From: Poritiphilus flavus
GTDB taxonomy: Bacteria > Bacteroidota > Bacteroidia > Flavobacteriales > Flavobacteriaceae
Reading direction: 5' to 3'
NCBI RefSeq assembly: GCF_009901585.1
Contig: NZ_WXYO01000003.1
Location: 413,677 to 477,676, forward strand
DNA: 64,000 bases
Shown here: in pieces, positions 44,589 to 53,536 of the stretch
How the letters are laid out: the number at the start of each line of letters is the position of its first letter
How positions within the stretch are numbered: the first letter of the stretch is position 1
Made by a program: the position numbers and the translations under genes
The notes under the pieces: model-generated
The model's input: only the letters and a program-made list of their open reading frames with translations
Databases searched by the model: none
What the model was told of the DNA's origin: nothing

Positions 44589-44721
44589 TACAATTGTTTT
44601 TTGTTCTTGCCTATGTGATGCAAGATTTTAAATTGAGGTTACAGGAATGAAGCAAAAGCTTATTTCACTTATCTTATTAAAACTGTAACGCGGTGGCGAA
44701 AACTTGCATCCAAGGAATAGA

Positions 44722-45294
44722 ATGAGTTTTGAAAACGAAGAAGAATACATTGATAGAGCAAAGGCGGGAGACCTTATGGCATTTTCACATCTTGTTGAAA
44801 AATATAAGGAAATGGTGTATGCAGTGACCCTAAAGATTTTGGGGAACACCTTTGATGCCGAGGATATTGCCCAGGAAAGTTTCATAAAAGCCTATCAGAG
44901 CATTGCGGATTTTAATAAGCGATCCAAGTTTTCTACCTGGCTCTATACTATAACTTATAGATCTGCTCTTTACTATCTAAGAAAGAATAGAATTCCTACC
45001 CGGACAATAGACGTAAGGGACAAGGAAGAATTGTTGGCAACCACAAACACCCAGGTAGAAGATTTAAAGCTTGGGGAACAACAGGAATTCATCAAAAAGG
45101 CCATTGCAGCTTTGCCTCCTATTGAAGGGCTTTTAATAACGCTATTTTACATTGACGAAAACTCTATAGAAGAAATTAGCTCAATTACCAATCTATCCAA
45201 GACCAACATCAAAGTGAAACTATTCAGGGCTAGAAAAAAACTGAGGAAAGCACTTTCGGTGCTACTGAAGGGTGAGTCAAATTCAATACTATGA
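44722..45294 (+). CDS. ECF-type RNA polymerase sigma factor
   Basis: A 190-aa sigma-70 family factor. Region 2 is clear: LVEKYKEMVYAVTLKILGNTFDAEDIAQESFIKAYQS, followed by FSTWLYTITYRSALYYLRK. Region 4 is IAALPPIEGLLITLFYIDENSIEEISSITNLSKTNIKVKLFRARKKLRKAL. The ATG at 44722 is preferred; the frame also contains a TTG at 44704 that would add six residues. It is followed at once by a small membrane protein gene whose ATG lies 1 bp beyond its stop, which probably acts as anti-sigma factor or regulator. Confidence 0.92.
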   Translation: MSFENEEEYIDRAKAGDLMAFSHLVEKYKEMVYAVTLKILGNTFDAEDIAQESFIKAYQSIADFNKRSKFSTWLYTITYRSALYYLRKNRIPTRTIDVRDKEELLATTNTQVEDLKLGEQQEFIKKAIAALPPIEGLLITLFYIDENSIEEISSITNLSKTNIKVKLFRARKKLRKALSVLLKGESNSIL

Positions 45295-45295
45295 T

Positions 45296-45775
45296 ATGAA
45301 AAAAAAGGACAAGCTTCTTATACAACTTATCAGAACTGTGGAATTGGATAAACCAAGTCCGGGTTTTACAGAAGATGTGATGGACTGTCTCAGGACGGAA
45401 AATAGTTTTATCGAAGAGAAGAACACGCTTTTCGGGTATAATTTAAACAAAGATATTCTTCCTTCCCTACCAGATGATTTTTCCACTAAGACAATGCATA
45501 TGCTGAGAGGTAAAGAGAAAAAAATTGTTTTTAAACCCTTACTATCTAAAAGGAACGGCAGTGTTCTTATAAGCTTTTTTTCAATCTTCTACCTTTTCCT
45601 ATGGATAGACGACCTATTTTTGAATATATTCCATTATTCCGGGAGGTCACTATCTACTAAGGTGTTGTTCCAGGGTATGTTTTCTATTCCTCCCATCTTT
45701 TGGATGTGTACGGTCGCCCTGGCAATGTTACTCTGGTTGGATTACTTTATTAAAAAAGATAAATCGCCATTTTAG
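45296..45775 (+). CDS. hypothetical membrane protein, possible anti-sigma partner
   Basis: A 159-aa protein with a cytosolic N-terminal half (KKKDKLLIQLIRTVELDKPS; two repeats of the kind 'DKPSPGFTEDVMDCLR' and 'SLPDDFSTKTMHMLR') and two membrane segments (about 85-103 and 125-148). The ATG at 45296 is preferred to the GTG at 45272, which would overlap the sigma gene. Position and topology, directly behind an ECF sigma gene, suggest an anti-sigma or coupled regulator. No zinc-binding anti-sigma motif (HxxxCxxC) is seen, so this is not a ZAS-type protein. Confidence 0.72.
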   Translation: MKKKDKLLIQLIRTVELDKPSPGFTEDVMDCLRTENSFIEEKNTLFGYNLNKDILPSLPDDFSTKTMHMLRGKEKKIVFKPLLSKRNGSVLISFFSIFYLFLWIDDLFLNIFHYSGRSLSTKVLFQGMFSIPPIFWMCTVALAMLLWLDYFIKKDKSPF

Positions 45776-45844
45776 AAATGTATAATTCTAAATAATCCGT
45801 ATCTACCGAGTTGCTTTTCCAGATTACATACCAAAACAGAATCG

Positions 45845-46262
45845 TACAGCGTACAGTGTAAAGCCCTCCTTCGTTAAAGCTTCGAAGGACAATAGTTGAT
45901 AGTTGATGGTAGTTTGTTGATGGACAGCGCATGGCGTATCGCGATTAGCGTACAGCAGATTTACGATATTAGATATGCGATATAAGCCTTAAAGGTATTC
46001 TGTAATTACTTAAGAATTCGTTTATTCGTCTAACCGTCTAACCGTCTAACCGTCTAACCGTCTAACCGTCTAACCGTCTAACCGTCTAACCGTCTAACCG
46101 TCTAACCGTCTAACAATCCAACAGTCTGATTTCACAGTTTCACGATTCCTCAGTTTTACAATTCTACTAATTTTCAAATCTACAAATAGTCCAATTTTCA
46201 AATTGTTTCATTGCCACATTTTCAGAATAACCCACCAGACTAATTCTGGCGGTAGCGGAGGC
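45845..46262 (+). repeat. composite repeat with ten identical octamers
   Basis: The modules in order are: GTACAGCGTACAGTG heptamer-like, CCTCCTTCGTTAAAGCTTCGAAGG hairpin (about 45865), TTGATAG/TTGATGG heptamers, GCG(T/C)A heptamers, GATATTAGATATGC, linker GCCTTAAAGGTATT..TTAAGAATTCG (45982-46027), then GTCTAACC ten times without change (46028-46107), passing in phase into GTCTAACA, ATCCAACA, GTCTGATT, TCACAGTT and so on to 46220, and the terminal module ATAACCCACCAGACTAAT..GGCGGTAGC. 46263-46410 shows nothing recognisable. Confidence 0.88.
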
Positions 46263-46410
46263 TAACCCATAGTGTCGAGGTTATTTTTGAACAGATACTA
46301 AATCCAACCATCCAATCGTTACTTAAGTACCCAAATCAATGAATTGGCCATCAGCGGGTTGTAGTGTATATAGCACAAAAAGAACCCGTTTTAAGGCCTG
46401 AACCACGACC

Positions 46411-47010
46411 ATGAAAAGCCTTATTTCCGTTTTTCTCTTTTTCTTCATCACAACCATGGCACATGGTCAAATGGCACATGGCTTTGAGATTGGTGCCAAT
46501 CTTATGAACGCTGATTTTACCATAGATGATGAAGTTATAGACACCAAGAATGCCGTGGGTCCCAGGGCAGGTTATGTAGGGGAATTCCATCTGACCCAAA
46601 ACCTTTATCTCCGGGGCGCTTTGCTTTTTATGCAGAAGGGCTTCAAATTTGCCGACGAAACCTGGGCGTTAAGCAGTTTCGATATTCCCATCAACTTTGG
46701 GAGTTCTTTTGACCTCGCCAGGGACCGTTTGCAATGGTTCCTTGATGGCGGTATCAGTACGGAATACAACGCAAGGGCCATAACCAAAATAGATGGGGAA
46801 ACCGTTGAACTGGAAATCGGTAATGGTGAAGGGGAACTAAAATCCTTGTCCACCGGACTTAATCTTGGTACGGGCCTGCAATTTGCACGACTACTAAAAT
46901 TCCGGGTCAGCTATTATACAGGCCTCACAAATCTTATTAACACAGAAGGTGCCGATAAGTGGAAGAACCGCTATCTCGCCTTTTCGCTGAACTTTTTATT
47001 TAGGAAATAA
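46411..47010 (+). CDS. outer-membrane beta-barrel (PorT/OmpW-like) protein
   Basis: A 199-aa protein with a signal peptide (MKSLISVFLFFFITTMAHGQ) and barrel strands: AHGFEIGANLMNADFTI, YVGEFHLTQNLYLRGALLFMQKGFKF, ELKSLSTGLNLGTGLQFARLLKFRVSYYTGLTNL, ending in a C-terminal strand YLAFSLNFLFRK. It resembles the small PorT-type barrels of Bacteroidota. It precedes a 474-aa secreted protein by 4 bp, forming a two-gene operon. The start is the Met with the signal peptide directly behind it. Confidence 0.82.
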   Translation: MKSLISVFLFFFITTMAHGQMAHGFEIGANLMNADFTIDDEVIDTKNAVGPRAGYVGEFHLTQNLYLRGALLFMQKGFKFADETWALSSFDIPINFGSSFDLARDRLQWFLDGGISTEYNARAITKIDGETVELEIGNGEGELKSLSTGLNLGTGLQFARLLKFRVSYYTGLTNLINTEGADKWKNRYLAFSLNFLFRK

Positions 47011-47014
47011 AGCT

Positions 47015-48439
47015 ATGACAACCTATATCAAATTACTTCAAAAAGAGTTTCGCCAATTTGTACTTGCCTTGGTCATCCTGGGTTGTACCCAACTAACGAT
47101 GGCCCACGCAATTAACGATAAGCTCGATGGAAACAAAGGGCTTTTTGCCGTACAATTTTCCTGGAACAGCGATTCCTACTCCCGTAAGGTTACCGTGGAG
47201 GTTGAATACAGAAAAGAAGGATTCTTGAAGAAGACCAAGGTCAGTGGGCAAACAGCCTTCCATGCCATCAAAAACCAGTTCATAACCCTTGAACTGAGCG
47301 ATGGGGAGTATGAGTTGATGGCCGTTCGATTGATGGGTCCTGAAATTGGATACAACAAGTATTTGAAGATCCCAATGGATGGTAAGTTCACCATAAAATC
47401 TGGTCAGGTGACCAATGGCGGGTTGATTTACCTGATCAGGGAAAACAGGGAGTCCGACAAGGTCATGGCCTTGCGAATCGATAACGCAGAGGATGTTAAA
47501 CGTTATGTACGAACCTATAAATCCGATTACGCCGATGCGGGGGAATCCATAGTCCCCGCGTGGAAATTTCTTGAAAATGACAAGGTTGATAAGCTGGTGG
47601 AGTCCTTTGCCAAGGTGTTGGTGGACCGTCACAGTGCCAAATTGGATACTAAAATTACTCATTTGTACGCTACCCTGGGTACGGTGATCAAAATGGAAAA
47701 GGACGCCCAGGGAAAGGTGACCGATTATGAATTGATCTCTACCCCCACTTATCAACAAATAAAGAAAATGGTCCTAAAAAAAGATCATACCATCATCTGC
47801 ACCCTTGAGAATGGGAGTTTTCTCTATGGAACCGAAGGCGGCCTGGATTATATGCCATTGCCGAAAGGCCTTGAAAAAGTCCCCGATCTGGAAGTCCTTA
47901 AGAACAATCGCTTCCTATTGGTGGATGGCAATTTCAATATTTTCTCATCGGACACCTCCTTTGTCTGGAAGGTCCAGACAGACCATAGATACGAGCAAAA
48001 AAGTGCCGGACTCCTTGGTACGATCACTATTTCCTATCCCAAGGTCTATAAGGGCAAAAGGCATATCTACATCTACTCTCCGAAGGATGACAAGCACAGG
48101 ATACTCCTTCAATCCACATATGAAGACCTGGATTTCAAGGCCATACCCCTGTCCAAAGACGTGAAGAAGGTGCCTATGGTCACCGAAACCCCAACGCACA
48201 TTATCATAGGCCCCCATCTAAAACTCAGTGCAACAGCCAACCGGCCTGGCTATCTCTATGTAAAGGAACACGACAGTGATACCTGGATGGTAAGGGATCT
48301 GCCACGCGGCGATTGCAAACGATTTTATCCTGGCAAAGATGAATCCATTTGGTATACCGAGTGTTCTAAGAACAACTGGTTTGAGACCGGGAACGCTGGA
48401 TTGAGCTGGTCCAAGTGGGAGTCAAAATCAAGTAAATAA
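47015..48439 (+). CDS. hypothetical secreted protein
   Basis: A 474-aa protein I do not recognise. It has a hydrophobic N-terminal stretch (FVLALVILGCTQLTMAHA, about residues 17-34) consistent with a signal peptide; the Cys in LGCTQ could make it a lipoprotein. The body is rich in beta strands, with a possible Ig-like region (about 40-130: GLFAVQFSWNSDSYSRKVTVEVEYRK) and a propeller-like second half with repeated Lys/Asp/Gly-rich turns (KMVLKKDHTIICTLENGSF, NRFLLVDGNFNIFSSD). It is 4 bp behind a barrel gene, so the two are probably coupled. Confidence 0.6.
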   Translation: MTTYIKLLQKEFRQFVLALVILGCTQLTMAHAINDKLDGNKGLFAVQFSWNSDSYSRKVTVEVEYRKEGFLKKTKVSGQTAFHAIKNQFITLELSDGEYELMAVRLMGPEIGYNKYLKIPMDGKFTIKSGQVTNGGLIYLIRENRESDKVMALRIDNAEDVKRYVRTYKSDYADAGESIVPAWKFLENDKVDKLVESFAKVLVDRHSAKLDTKITHLYATLGTVIKMEKDAQGKVTDYELISTPTYQQIKKMVLKKDHTIICTLENGSFLYGTEGGLDYMPLPKGLEKVPDLEVLKNNRFLLVDGNFNIFSSDTSFVWKVQTDHRYEQKSAGLLGTITISYPKVYKGKRHIYIYSPKDDKHRILLQSTYEDLDFKAIPLSKDVKKVPMVTETPTHIIIGPHLKLSATANRPGYLYVKEHDSDTWMVRDLPRGDCKRFYPGKDESIWYTECSKNNWFETGNAGLSWSKWESKSSK

Positions 48440-48489
48440 GAATTCATAGAAGCTCTTAAAACCAAGGCTTTATGAGACCAATCAGTAGG

Positions 48490-48955
48490 TAGTCCTCCTT
48501 CGCCGTCGCGGTATAGTTGATGGTTAATGGTTGATAGCCTGCGAATTGCGTATAGCGATTAGCTCTCCTACGCTAGAGCTTTGGAGGATGAGATCAGTTG
48601 TCCTCCTTCGCTATAGCTTCGGAGGATGATATCAGTTGGCGGTAGGCAATGGGCAGTACTGTCAGGTCGAGCGTACGTGTCCATCGTAACTTTAGTGAAG
48701 ATGGAGTCGAGACCTATTCATGAAATAAACAGTCCCGATAGCTATCGGGAGTAAACAGTTTACCAAATACATCTAATCGTCTAACAATCCAACAGTCTTT
48801 TTTCACAGTTTCACGATTCCTCAATTTTACAACTATTCCAATCTTCAAATTTTCAAATTACTACATTTTCACATTGCTTCATTGCCTCATTGCTTCATTT
48901 TCAATTCATCGATTCCTCAATTTTTCAGTTTTACCCATCTTCAATCATAAGCAAC
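48490..48955 (+). repeat. composite repeat region with palindromes
   Basis: Hairpins of the CCTCCTTCGC..GGAGGATGA kind (about 48492, 48563, 48600) alternate with TTGATGG and GCGTATAGCG heptamers. A GTCGAGCGTACGTGTCCATC unit with GAAGATGGAGTCGAGACC follows (48661-48715). A perfect 18-bp palindrome TCCCGATAGCTATCGGGA is at 48733-48750, then CAGTT heptamers and octamers to about 48950. 48636-48720 is nearly repeated at 63145-63250. 48956-49169 is AT-rich with no recognisable gene. Confidence 0.8.
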
Positions 48956-49169
48956 CTGATTAACTGCCTAACTAATAATAGTGATAGGGGAGTGGACCAA
49001 GAATGGAATACTCAAATAAAATATAAATCACTTTATGTGATGGTCGCATAAATGGCCGTAATGCCTAAATATAAATGCCAATTAAAAAAGTTAAATTAGT
49101 ATTACTTGTATAACGGATATGATCAATAATCGCATATCTCGCTTGTACGACATTTAAAAACAGCTTGTT

Positions 49170-49691
49170 ATGAGAAAAATAATTTTGGGGCTTGCCGTTA
49201 GTTTAGATGGATTTATTGAAGGTCCTAATGGGGAGTATGATTGGTGCTTTACTGACCAGGATTACGGTCTTTCGGACTTCTTTAAACGAGTGGACACAGT
49301 ATTTATTGGTAGAAAAACTTACCAGATGACATTAGAAATGAGCAACAAAGGCGGTAGTGGTTTTCCGAAATTCAAAGAATACATTTTTTCTACTACACTT
49401 GATAAGGTAAAGGAAGGAGCGATACTGATTAAAGAAGATATAAAAACTGAAGTCTCAAAAATTAAGAAGGAAGAGGGTAAAGATATTTGGTTATTTGGTG
49501 GTGCAGGATTAACTACTTCATTAATGAACTTAGACTTAATCGATGAGGTTTCATTAGCAGTTCATCCCATTTTACTTGGCGGAGGCAAACCACTGTTCAA
49601 AAACATTAAAAGAAAATCGCTTAGCCTTGTTGACACGAAAACATACTCTACCGGACTTGTCTCTTTAACATACACAACATCAAATCTTTAA
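49170..49691 (+). CDS. RibD C-terminal-domain / dihydrofolate-reductase-fold reductase
   Basis: A 173-aa protein of the DHFR-fold RibD-C family. The first strand MRKIILGLAVSLDGFIEGPNGEYDW, the block VDTVFIGRKTYQMTLEM and the NADPH-binding WLFGGAGLTTSLMNLDLIDE are typical, with the substrate-side segment AVHPILLGGGKPLF near the C-terminus. Members are reductases of unknown natural substrate. The length is normal. It stands alone, followed by a composite repeat. The sequence is AT-rich compared with the left half, which fits an acquired gene. Confidence 0.85.
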   Translation: MRKIILGLAVSLDGFIEGPNGEYDWCFTDQDYGLSDFFKRVDTVFIGRKTYQMTLEMSNKGGSGFPKFKEYIFSTTLDKVKEGAILIKEDIKTEVSKIKKEEGKDIWLFGGAGLTTSLMNLDLIDEVSLAVHPILLGGGKPLFKNIKRKSLSLVDTKTYSTGLVSLTYTTSNL

Positions 49692-49711
49692 TTTTAAAAG
49701 TTTTGCAAGCC

Positions 49712-50130
49712 TGCTATAGGAAATGTTTTCCGCACAACCGTCAATACCTCTAATAGTCTAAACGTCTAGCAATCTAATCGTCTAACGATCCAATTCCTCA
49801 ATTTCACAGTTTCACGATTCCTCAGTTTTACATTTGTTTAGAGTCAGCGTACGGCGTACGGCGTACGGCGTAAAGCGTATAGCGCACAACGGATATACGA
49901 TATACAATATTAGATGTACGATATCGGCCTTAAATGGATTCAGTAACAATTCAAGAAATCGTCTAACAATCCAACCGTCTAACCATCTAACCCTCCAATT
50001 CCTCAGTTTCACGATTCCTCAATTTCACAATTCTACCAATTTTCAAATTGCCACATCTTCAAATCGTCTAATTATCTAACAATCCAATAGTCTAACTCTC
50101 CAATTCCTCAGTTTCACAGTTTCACGGAGC
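49712..50130 (+). repeat. composite repeat region with an 11-heptamer run
   Basis: A degenerate GGAAATGTTTTCC hairpin (about 49717-49731), octamers (49741-49835), then 11 consecutive heptamers in phase from AGCGTAC (49846) through GGCGTAC, AGCGTAT, ATACGAT and ATTAGAT to GTACGAT (49922), so that the GCG-type and GATATAC-type families are one continuous array. The linker GCCTTAAATGGATTCAG..AATTCAAGAAATCG (49926-49964) and octamers to 50130 follow. 50131-50315 shows no recognisable gene. Confidence 0.88.
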
Positions 50131-50315
50131 TGTGTTTGACATCAATTAATTGCGCACCAGATCAGTTCCAGCGACAGTGTAAGCCTTTTCCGAAAACACA
50201 ACAAATAATTGCTTAACTTTATAGATAATGGGTATATGATATCGATCATTCTTTGACCCATGGCTTCTGGGTAGCTTTTGACAGAAAAATACATAGAACT
50301 ATATACTGTTTAATC

Positions 50316-51974
50316 ATGCGAAAAATGCCGACTCAGTTGTTTTTTGTTGTACTATTTCTGGTATCAACTTCCGTTCTATCCCAACAACCTGACTATTTCA
50401 TAGGAAAGATCAAGGACTCCGAAACACAGGAGCCTATAGCCTTTGCCAGTATTCGAATAAAGGATCGCGCTTTAGGCGTAATTTCGAATCTCGATGGAAG
50501 TTTTAAAATTCCTTTTAAGTATAAAGAGTACGGGGATATTATTGAGATATCCTCTATGGGATATCAGACACAAGAGATCCCAATCCAAAATTTTTCGGTC
50601 GACTACCTGAATACGATAAGACTGCTTCCGGCGATTTTAGAATTGAACGAAGCCGTAGTAATTGCCGGAAAGCAAAAGAAGTATACAGCCAGGCAAATCG
50701 TACGCAAGGCCATACGGTCTATACCTGAGAATTACCCGGTAGAACCTTTTTCCACCGTTGGCTATTATCGCGATTACCAATTGGACAGTATGCAATATGT
50801 GAATCTCAACGAGGCTATATTGGAAGTGTTTGATGAAGGCTTTGATGCCATGGATTCCACTACAACCAAAGTTAAGATCTTCGACTATCTGGAGAATACT
50901 GATTTTAAGCGGGATACTTTGGCTTCGAGCTCGTACAACTATGAATTCGAAGAAGGTCGGAAGGTTATCGATAAGGCTTTTTTAGCGTCCCATGGCGGTA
51001 ATGAATTTACCATTTTAAGGGTTCATGACGCTTTGCGCAATTATGAAGTTGGTTCTTACTCTTTCGTACATCGCCTTAAATATGATCTGCTGTCTGAACA
51101 TAAGTTCAGGAAAGGGCCTGATACGTATCTGGATAACGAACCTATTTATACCATTGCCTTTGCCAAACAACTTCCAGACTATAGTGCGCAAGGCACCATG
51201 TATATTTCAAAAATAAATTTCGCCGTCTACAAGATGGAGTATACAGTGTATGATCTTAAAAAAGAATTACCGGATGGTAATTTGAACAAGCATAGAACAA
51301 AAGACCAACCGATTTTTGAGATTATCAAGGAATATCGCCCTGAAAATGACAAGATGTACCTCAATTACATTTCTTTTCATAACACCTTTCAAATCTGGGA
51401 TCCCCCAAAGTTTGTATTGGACTCTACGAATATAGAAACCCACTTAGGACGTTTTGTGATGTCTTTTAGTCGACCGCCCAACGTACAGGAGGCTTTGAAC
51501 GCGGGTAATTATACCCTGAAATACAAAGGTGAAGAATTAAGTTTCAAACGAATTTATCTTGATACCACCGACATAAGCAGAAGAACTGTTGTAATGGTTC
51601 CCAGGATGTACCCTCACAAGGCGGCCGATATGTTTAGAACTATTCGGGCGAGGGGCCTTAAAGGCCCTTTGGACCCCTTGTTTTTTAGCTCAGAAGTTCA
51701 CAATATTCACGATGTGTACGGCAATCTAATTAACGAATGGACTTCCAGGGATTACGATCAGTTTCGGGAATATTTTGTACAAGAAATAAAAACGAAAATA
51801 GATGCTCCGCCGGATGGTCCATTTATGGATAAGCGAAGGCCAATTTTCCAGGACCAACCCATTATTAAACCGGATAATTTTGACCATTATTGGATGAATA
51901 CTCCGCTTAAAAATGCTGAAAACAAAGGGCAGTTCAGTGGACGAATCCAGTATACTGTTTACAGTAAACAGTAA
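50316..51974 (+). CDS. carboxypeptidase-regulatory-like domain protein
   Basis: A secreted protein of 552 aa. After the signal peptide (PTQLFFVVLFLVSTSVLSQ) comes a carboxypeptidase-regulatory-like beta-sandwich (YFIGKIKDSETQEPIAFASI..LDGSFKIP..MGYQTQEIPI, about residues 25-105), a domain common at the N-terminus of Bacteroidota surface proteins. The rest, about 350 residues, is beta-rich and ends PLKNAENKGQFSGRIQYTVYSKQ. The last residues come from the heptamer AGTAAACAGTAA, so the stop lies inside a repeat. The frame extends back to 50253, but the Met at 50316 places the signal peptide at the N-terminus. The substrate is unknown. Confidence 0.78.
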   Translation: MRKMPTQLFFVVLFLVSTSVLSQQPDYFIGKIKDSETQEPIAFASIRIKDRALGVISNLDGSFKIPFKYKEYGDIIEISSMGYQTQEIPIQNFSVDYLNTIRLLPAILELNEAVVIAGKQKKYTARQIVRKAIRSIPENYPVEPFSTVGYYRDYQLDSMQYVNLNEAILEVFDEGFDAMDSTTTKVKIFDYLENTDFKRDTLASSSYNYEFEEGRKVIDKAFLASHGGNEFTILRVHDALRNYEVGSYSFVHRLKYDLLSEHKFRKGPDTYLDNEPIYTIAFAKQLPDYSAQGTMYISKINFAVYKMEYTVYDLKKELPDGNLNKHRTKDQPIFEIIKEYRPENDKMYLNYISFHNTFQIWDPPKFVLDSTNIETHLGRFVMSFSRPPNVQEALNAGNYTLKYKGEELSFKRIYLDTTDISRRTVVMVPRMYPHKAADMFRTIRARGLKGPLDPLFFSSEVHNIHDVYGNLINEWTSRDYDQFREYFVQEIKTKIDAPPDGPFMDKRRPIFQDQPIIKPDNFDHYWMNTPLKNAENKGQFSGRIQYTVYSKQ

Positions 51975-52275
51975 CGCGCTGGAGCGGAAATGTTTTCCAC
52001 GCTAAGGTCTTACTATCTAACCGTCCAACCATCTAACTATCCGATTCCTCAATTTCACAGTTTCACGCTTCCTCAGTTTTACAATTCCACAAATTCTCCC
52101 ATTGCGACATTTTCGCACTGGATAGTAAGATCTTTGGAGTGCCAGACTATCGGATTTTTGCATTGTTTCATTTACACATTGAGTCATTTCCAATTCCTCG
52201 ATTCTTCAAATCTTCAAACTTCCCCTTTTTCAAATTGACCCACCGGACTATGAATGGTGCTAGCGCAGGAACTCT
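51958..52275 (+). repeat. composite repeat region starting inside the upstream gene
   Basis: CAGTAAA heptamers overlap the end of the preceding gene. A GGAAATGTTTTCC hairpin (about 51984-51997), octamers (52008-52115), an inverted octamer patch (about 52119-52152), more octamer-type sequence (to 52240) and a terminal module ACCCACCGGACTATG..GGTGCTAGC follow. 52276-52366 contains no recognisable gene. Confidence 0.78.
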
Positions 52276-52366
52276 GTCCATAAAAGATTACTAACAAGGT
52301 TGATTGTTTATTTTTATGCTTTAGACTATGAAGAATGATTGAATTTATTTACTCAATTATACGGTA

Positions 52367-53212
52367 GTGCAAAAGCAATTGAACTGCAAAGTAATAGATA
52401 CAAGTCTTGGCACTATAGAATACTCCTCTGTTGGGACAGGTATTCCCATAGTCTTTGTACACGGAGGACATTCAAACTGCAGGGAAAAGCTTAGCCATAA
52501 AGGTTTCGACCAGACCAAGTTCCGATTGATCACCCCTTCCCGTCCTGGGTATGGAAAAACTCCCTTGAAGAGTAACCAAACTCCAGAAAGATCTGCTTCT
52601 TTAATTGCAGCATTATTGGATGCTTTATCCATAGAACAAGTAATTGTTTACGGTATTTCTGCTGGTGGGCCAACGGCGGTCGCACTGGCGGCCCATTACC
52701 CAGACAAGGTTTTTAAATTAATTCTGGCTTGTGCAGTTTCCAAAAAGTGGCTGGATGAAGATGGAAAAATCTATAAAACGGCACAACTAATATTTAACCC
52801 AAGAATTGAAAAATTGAACTGGGGAATGGTACGGTTCTTTTCAAGAATATTTCCCAAAGTCATGGCCAGGAGTTTTTATCCCCAATTTTCCAGGTACCCC
52901 GTTCACAAATTAAAAAAGGAAGATATCAATGAATTGATTTCAAGCTTTAAATACTTCAACTCCGGACAGGGCTTTTTGAATGATATTGATCAGGACCTGT
53001 CTGAAAGTGTTATCGCAAAAGTTAAATGTCCCACACTTATAATCCATAGTACAAATGACAGTTCTGTACCTTTATCCCATGCCAAACATTTGCACGAATT
53101 GATTGAAAATTCAGAGCTTGAAATTCTTGATAATGAATGGGGACACCTGTTATGGATTGGAGCTGATGCAACGGAATCCATAGCAAAAACCATCAGGTTT
53201 ATTGAGAAATGA
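52367..53212 (+). CDS. alpha/beta hydrolase
   Basis: A 281-aa alpha/beta-fold hydrolase without signal peptide. The oxyanion region is PIVFVHGGHSNCRE near residue 30, the nucleophile elbow VYGISAGGPTAVALA near 98, the acid IIHSTNDSSVP near 228 and the His NEWGHLLWIG near 260, a complete triad. The first in-frame start is the GTG at 52367; there is a stop at 52340 in frame. The substrate is unknown. It is a single-gene unit flanked on both sides by composite repeats. Confidence 0.85.
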   Translation: MQKQLNCKVIDTSLGTIEYSSVGTGIPIVFVHGGHSNCREKLSHKGFDQTKFRLITPSRPGYGKTPLKSNQTPERSASLIAALLDALSIEQVIVYGISAGGPTAVALAAHYPDKVFKLILACAVSKKWLDEDGKIYKTAQLIFNPRIEKLNWGMVRFFSRIFPKVMARSFYPQFSRYPVHKLKKEDINELISSFKYFNSGQGFLNDIDQDLSESVIAKVKCPTLIIHSTNDSSVPLSHAKHLHELIENSELEILDNEWGHLLWIGADATESIAKTIRFIEK

Positions 53213-53228
53213 AACGCCGGTATTCTAC

Positions 53229-53532
53229 TGGCGCGGAAATGTTTTCCGTGCCAAGGTCTAACTATCTAACCGTCCAACCATCTAACAATCCAACAGTCCA
53301 ATTTCACAGTTTCACGCTTCCTCAGTTTTACAATTCCAAAAATTCTCCCATTGCTACATTTTCGCATTGGATAGTTAGATCTTTGGACTGCCAGACTATC
53401 GGATTTTTGCATTGTTTCATTTACACATTGCTTCATTTCCAATTCCTCAATTTCACAATTCCTCAAATCTTTAAGTCGTCTTAGCGTCTAACAATCCAAC
53501 CGTCGAATTTTCCACATTTTCACATTAGCCCG
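53229..53532 (+). repeat. composite repeat region between convergent genes
   Basis: A CGCGGAAATGTTTTCCGTGCC hairpin at about 53235-53253, octamers (53260-53360), an inverted octamer patch (about 53367-53402: GTTAGATC..CCAGACTATCGG), then octamers again to 53530 near the stop of the convergent ABC permease gene. The orientation is that of the plus-strand gene on its left. Confidence 0.8.
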
Positions 53533-53536
53533 TGTT

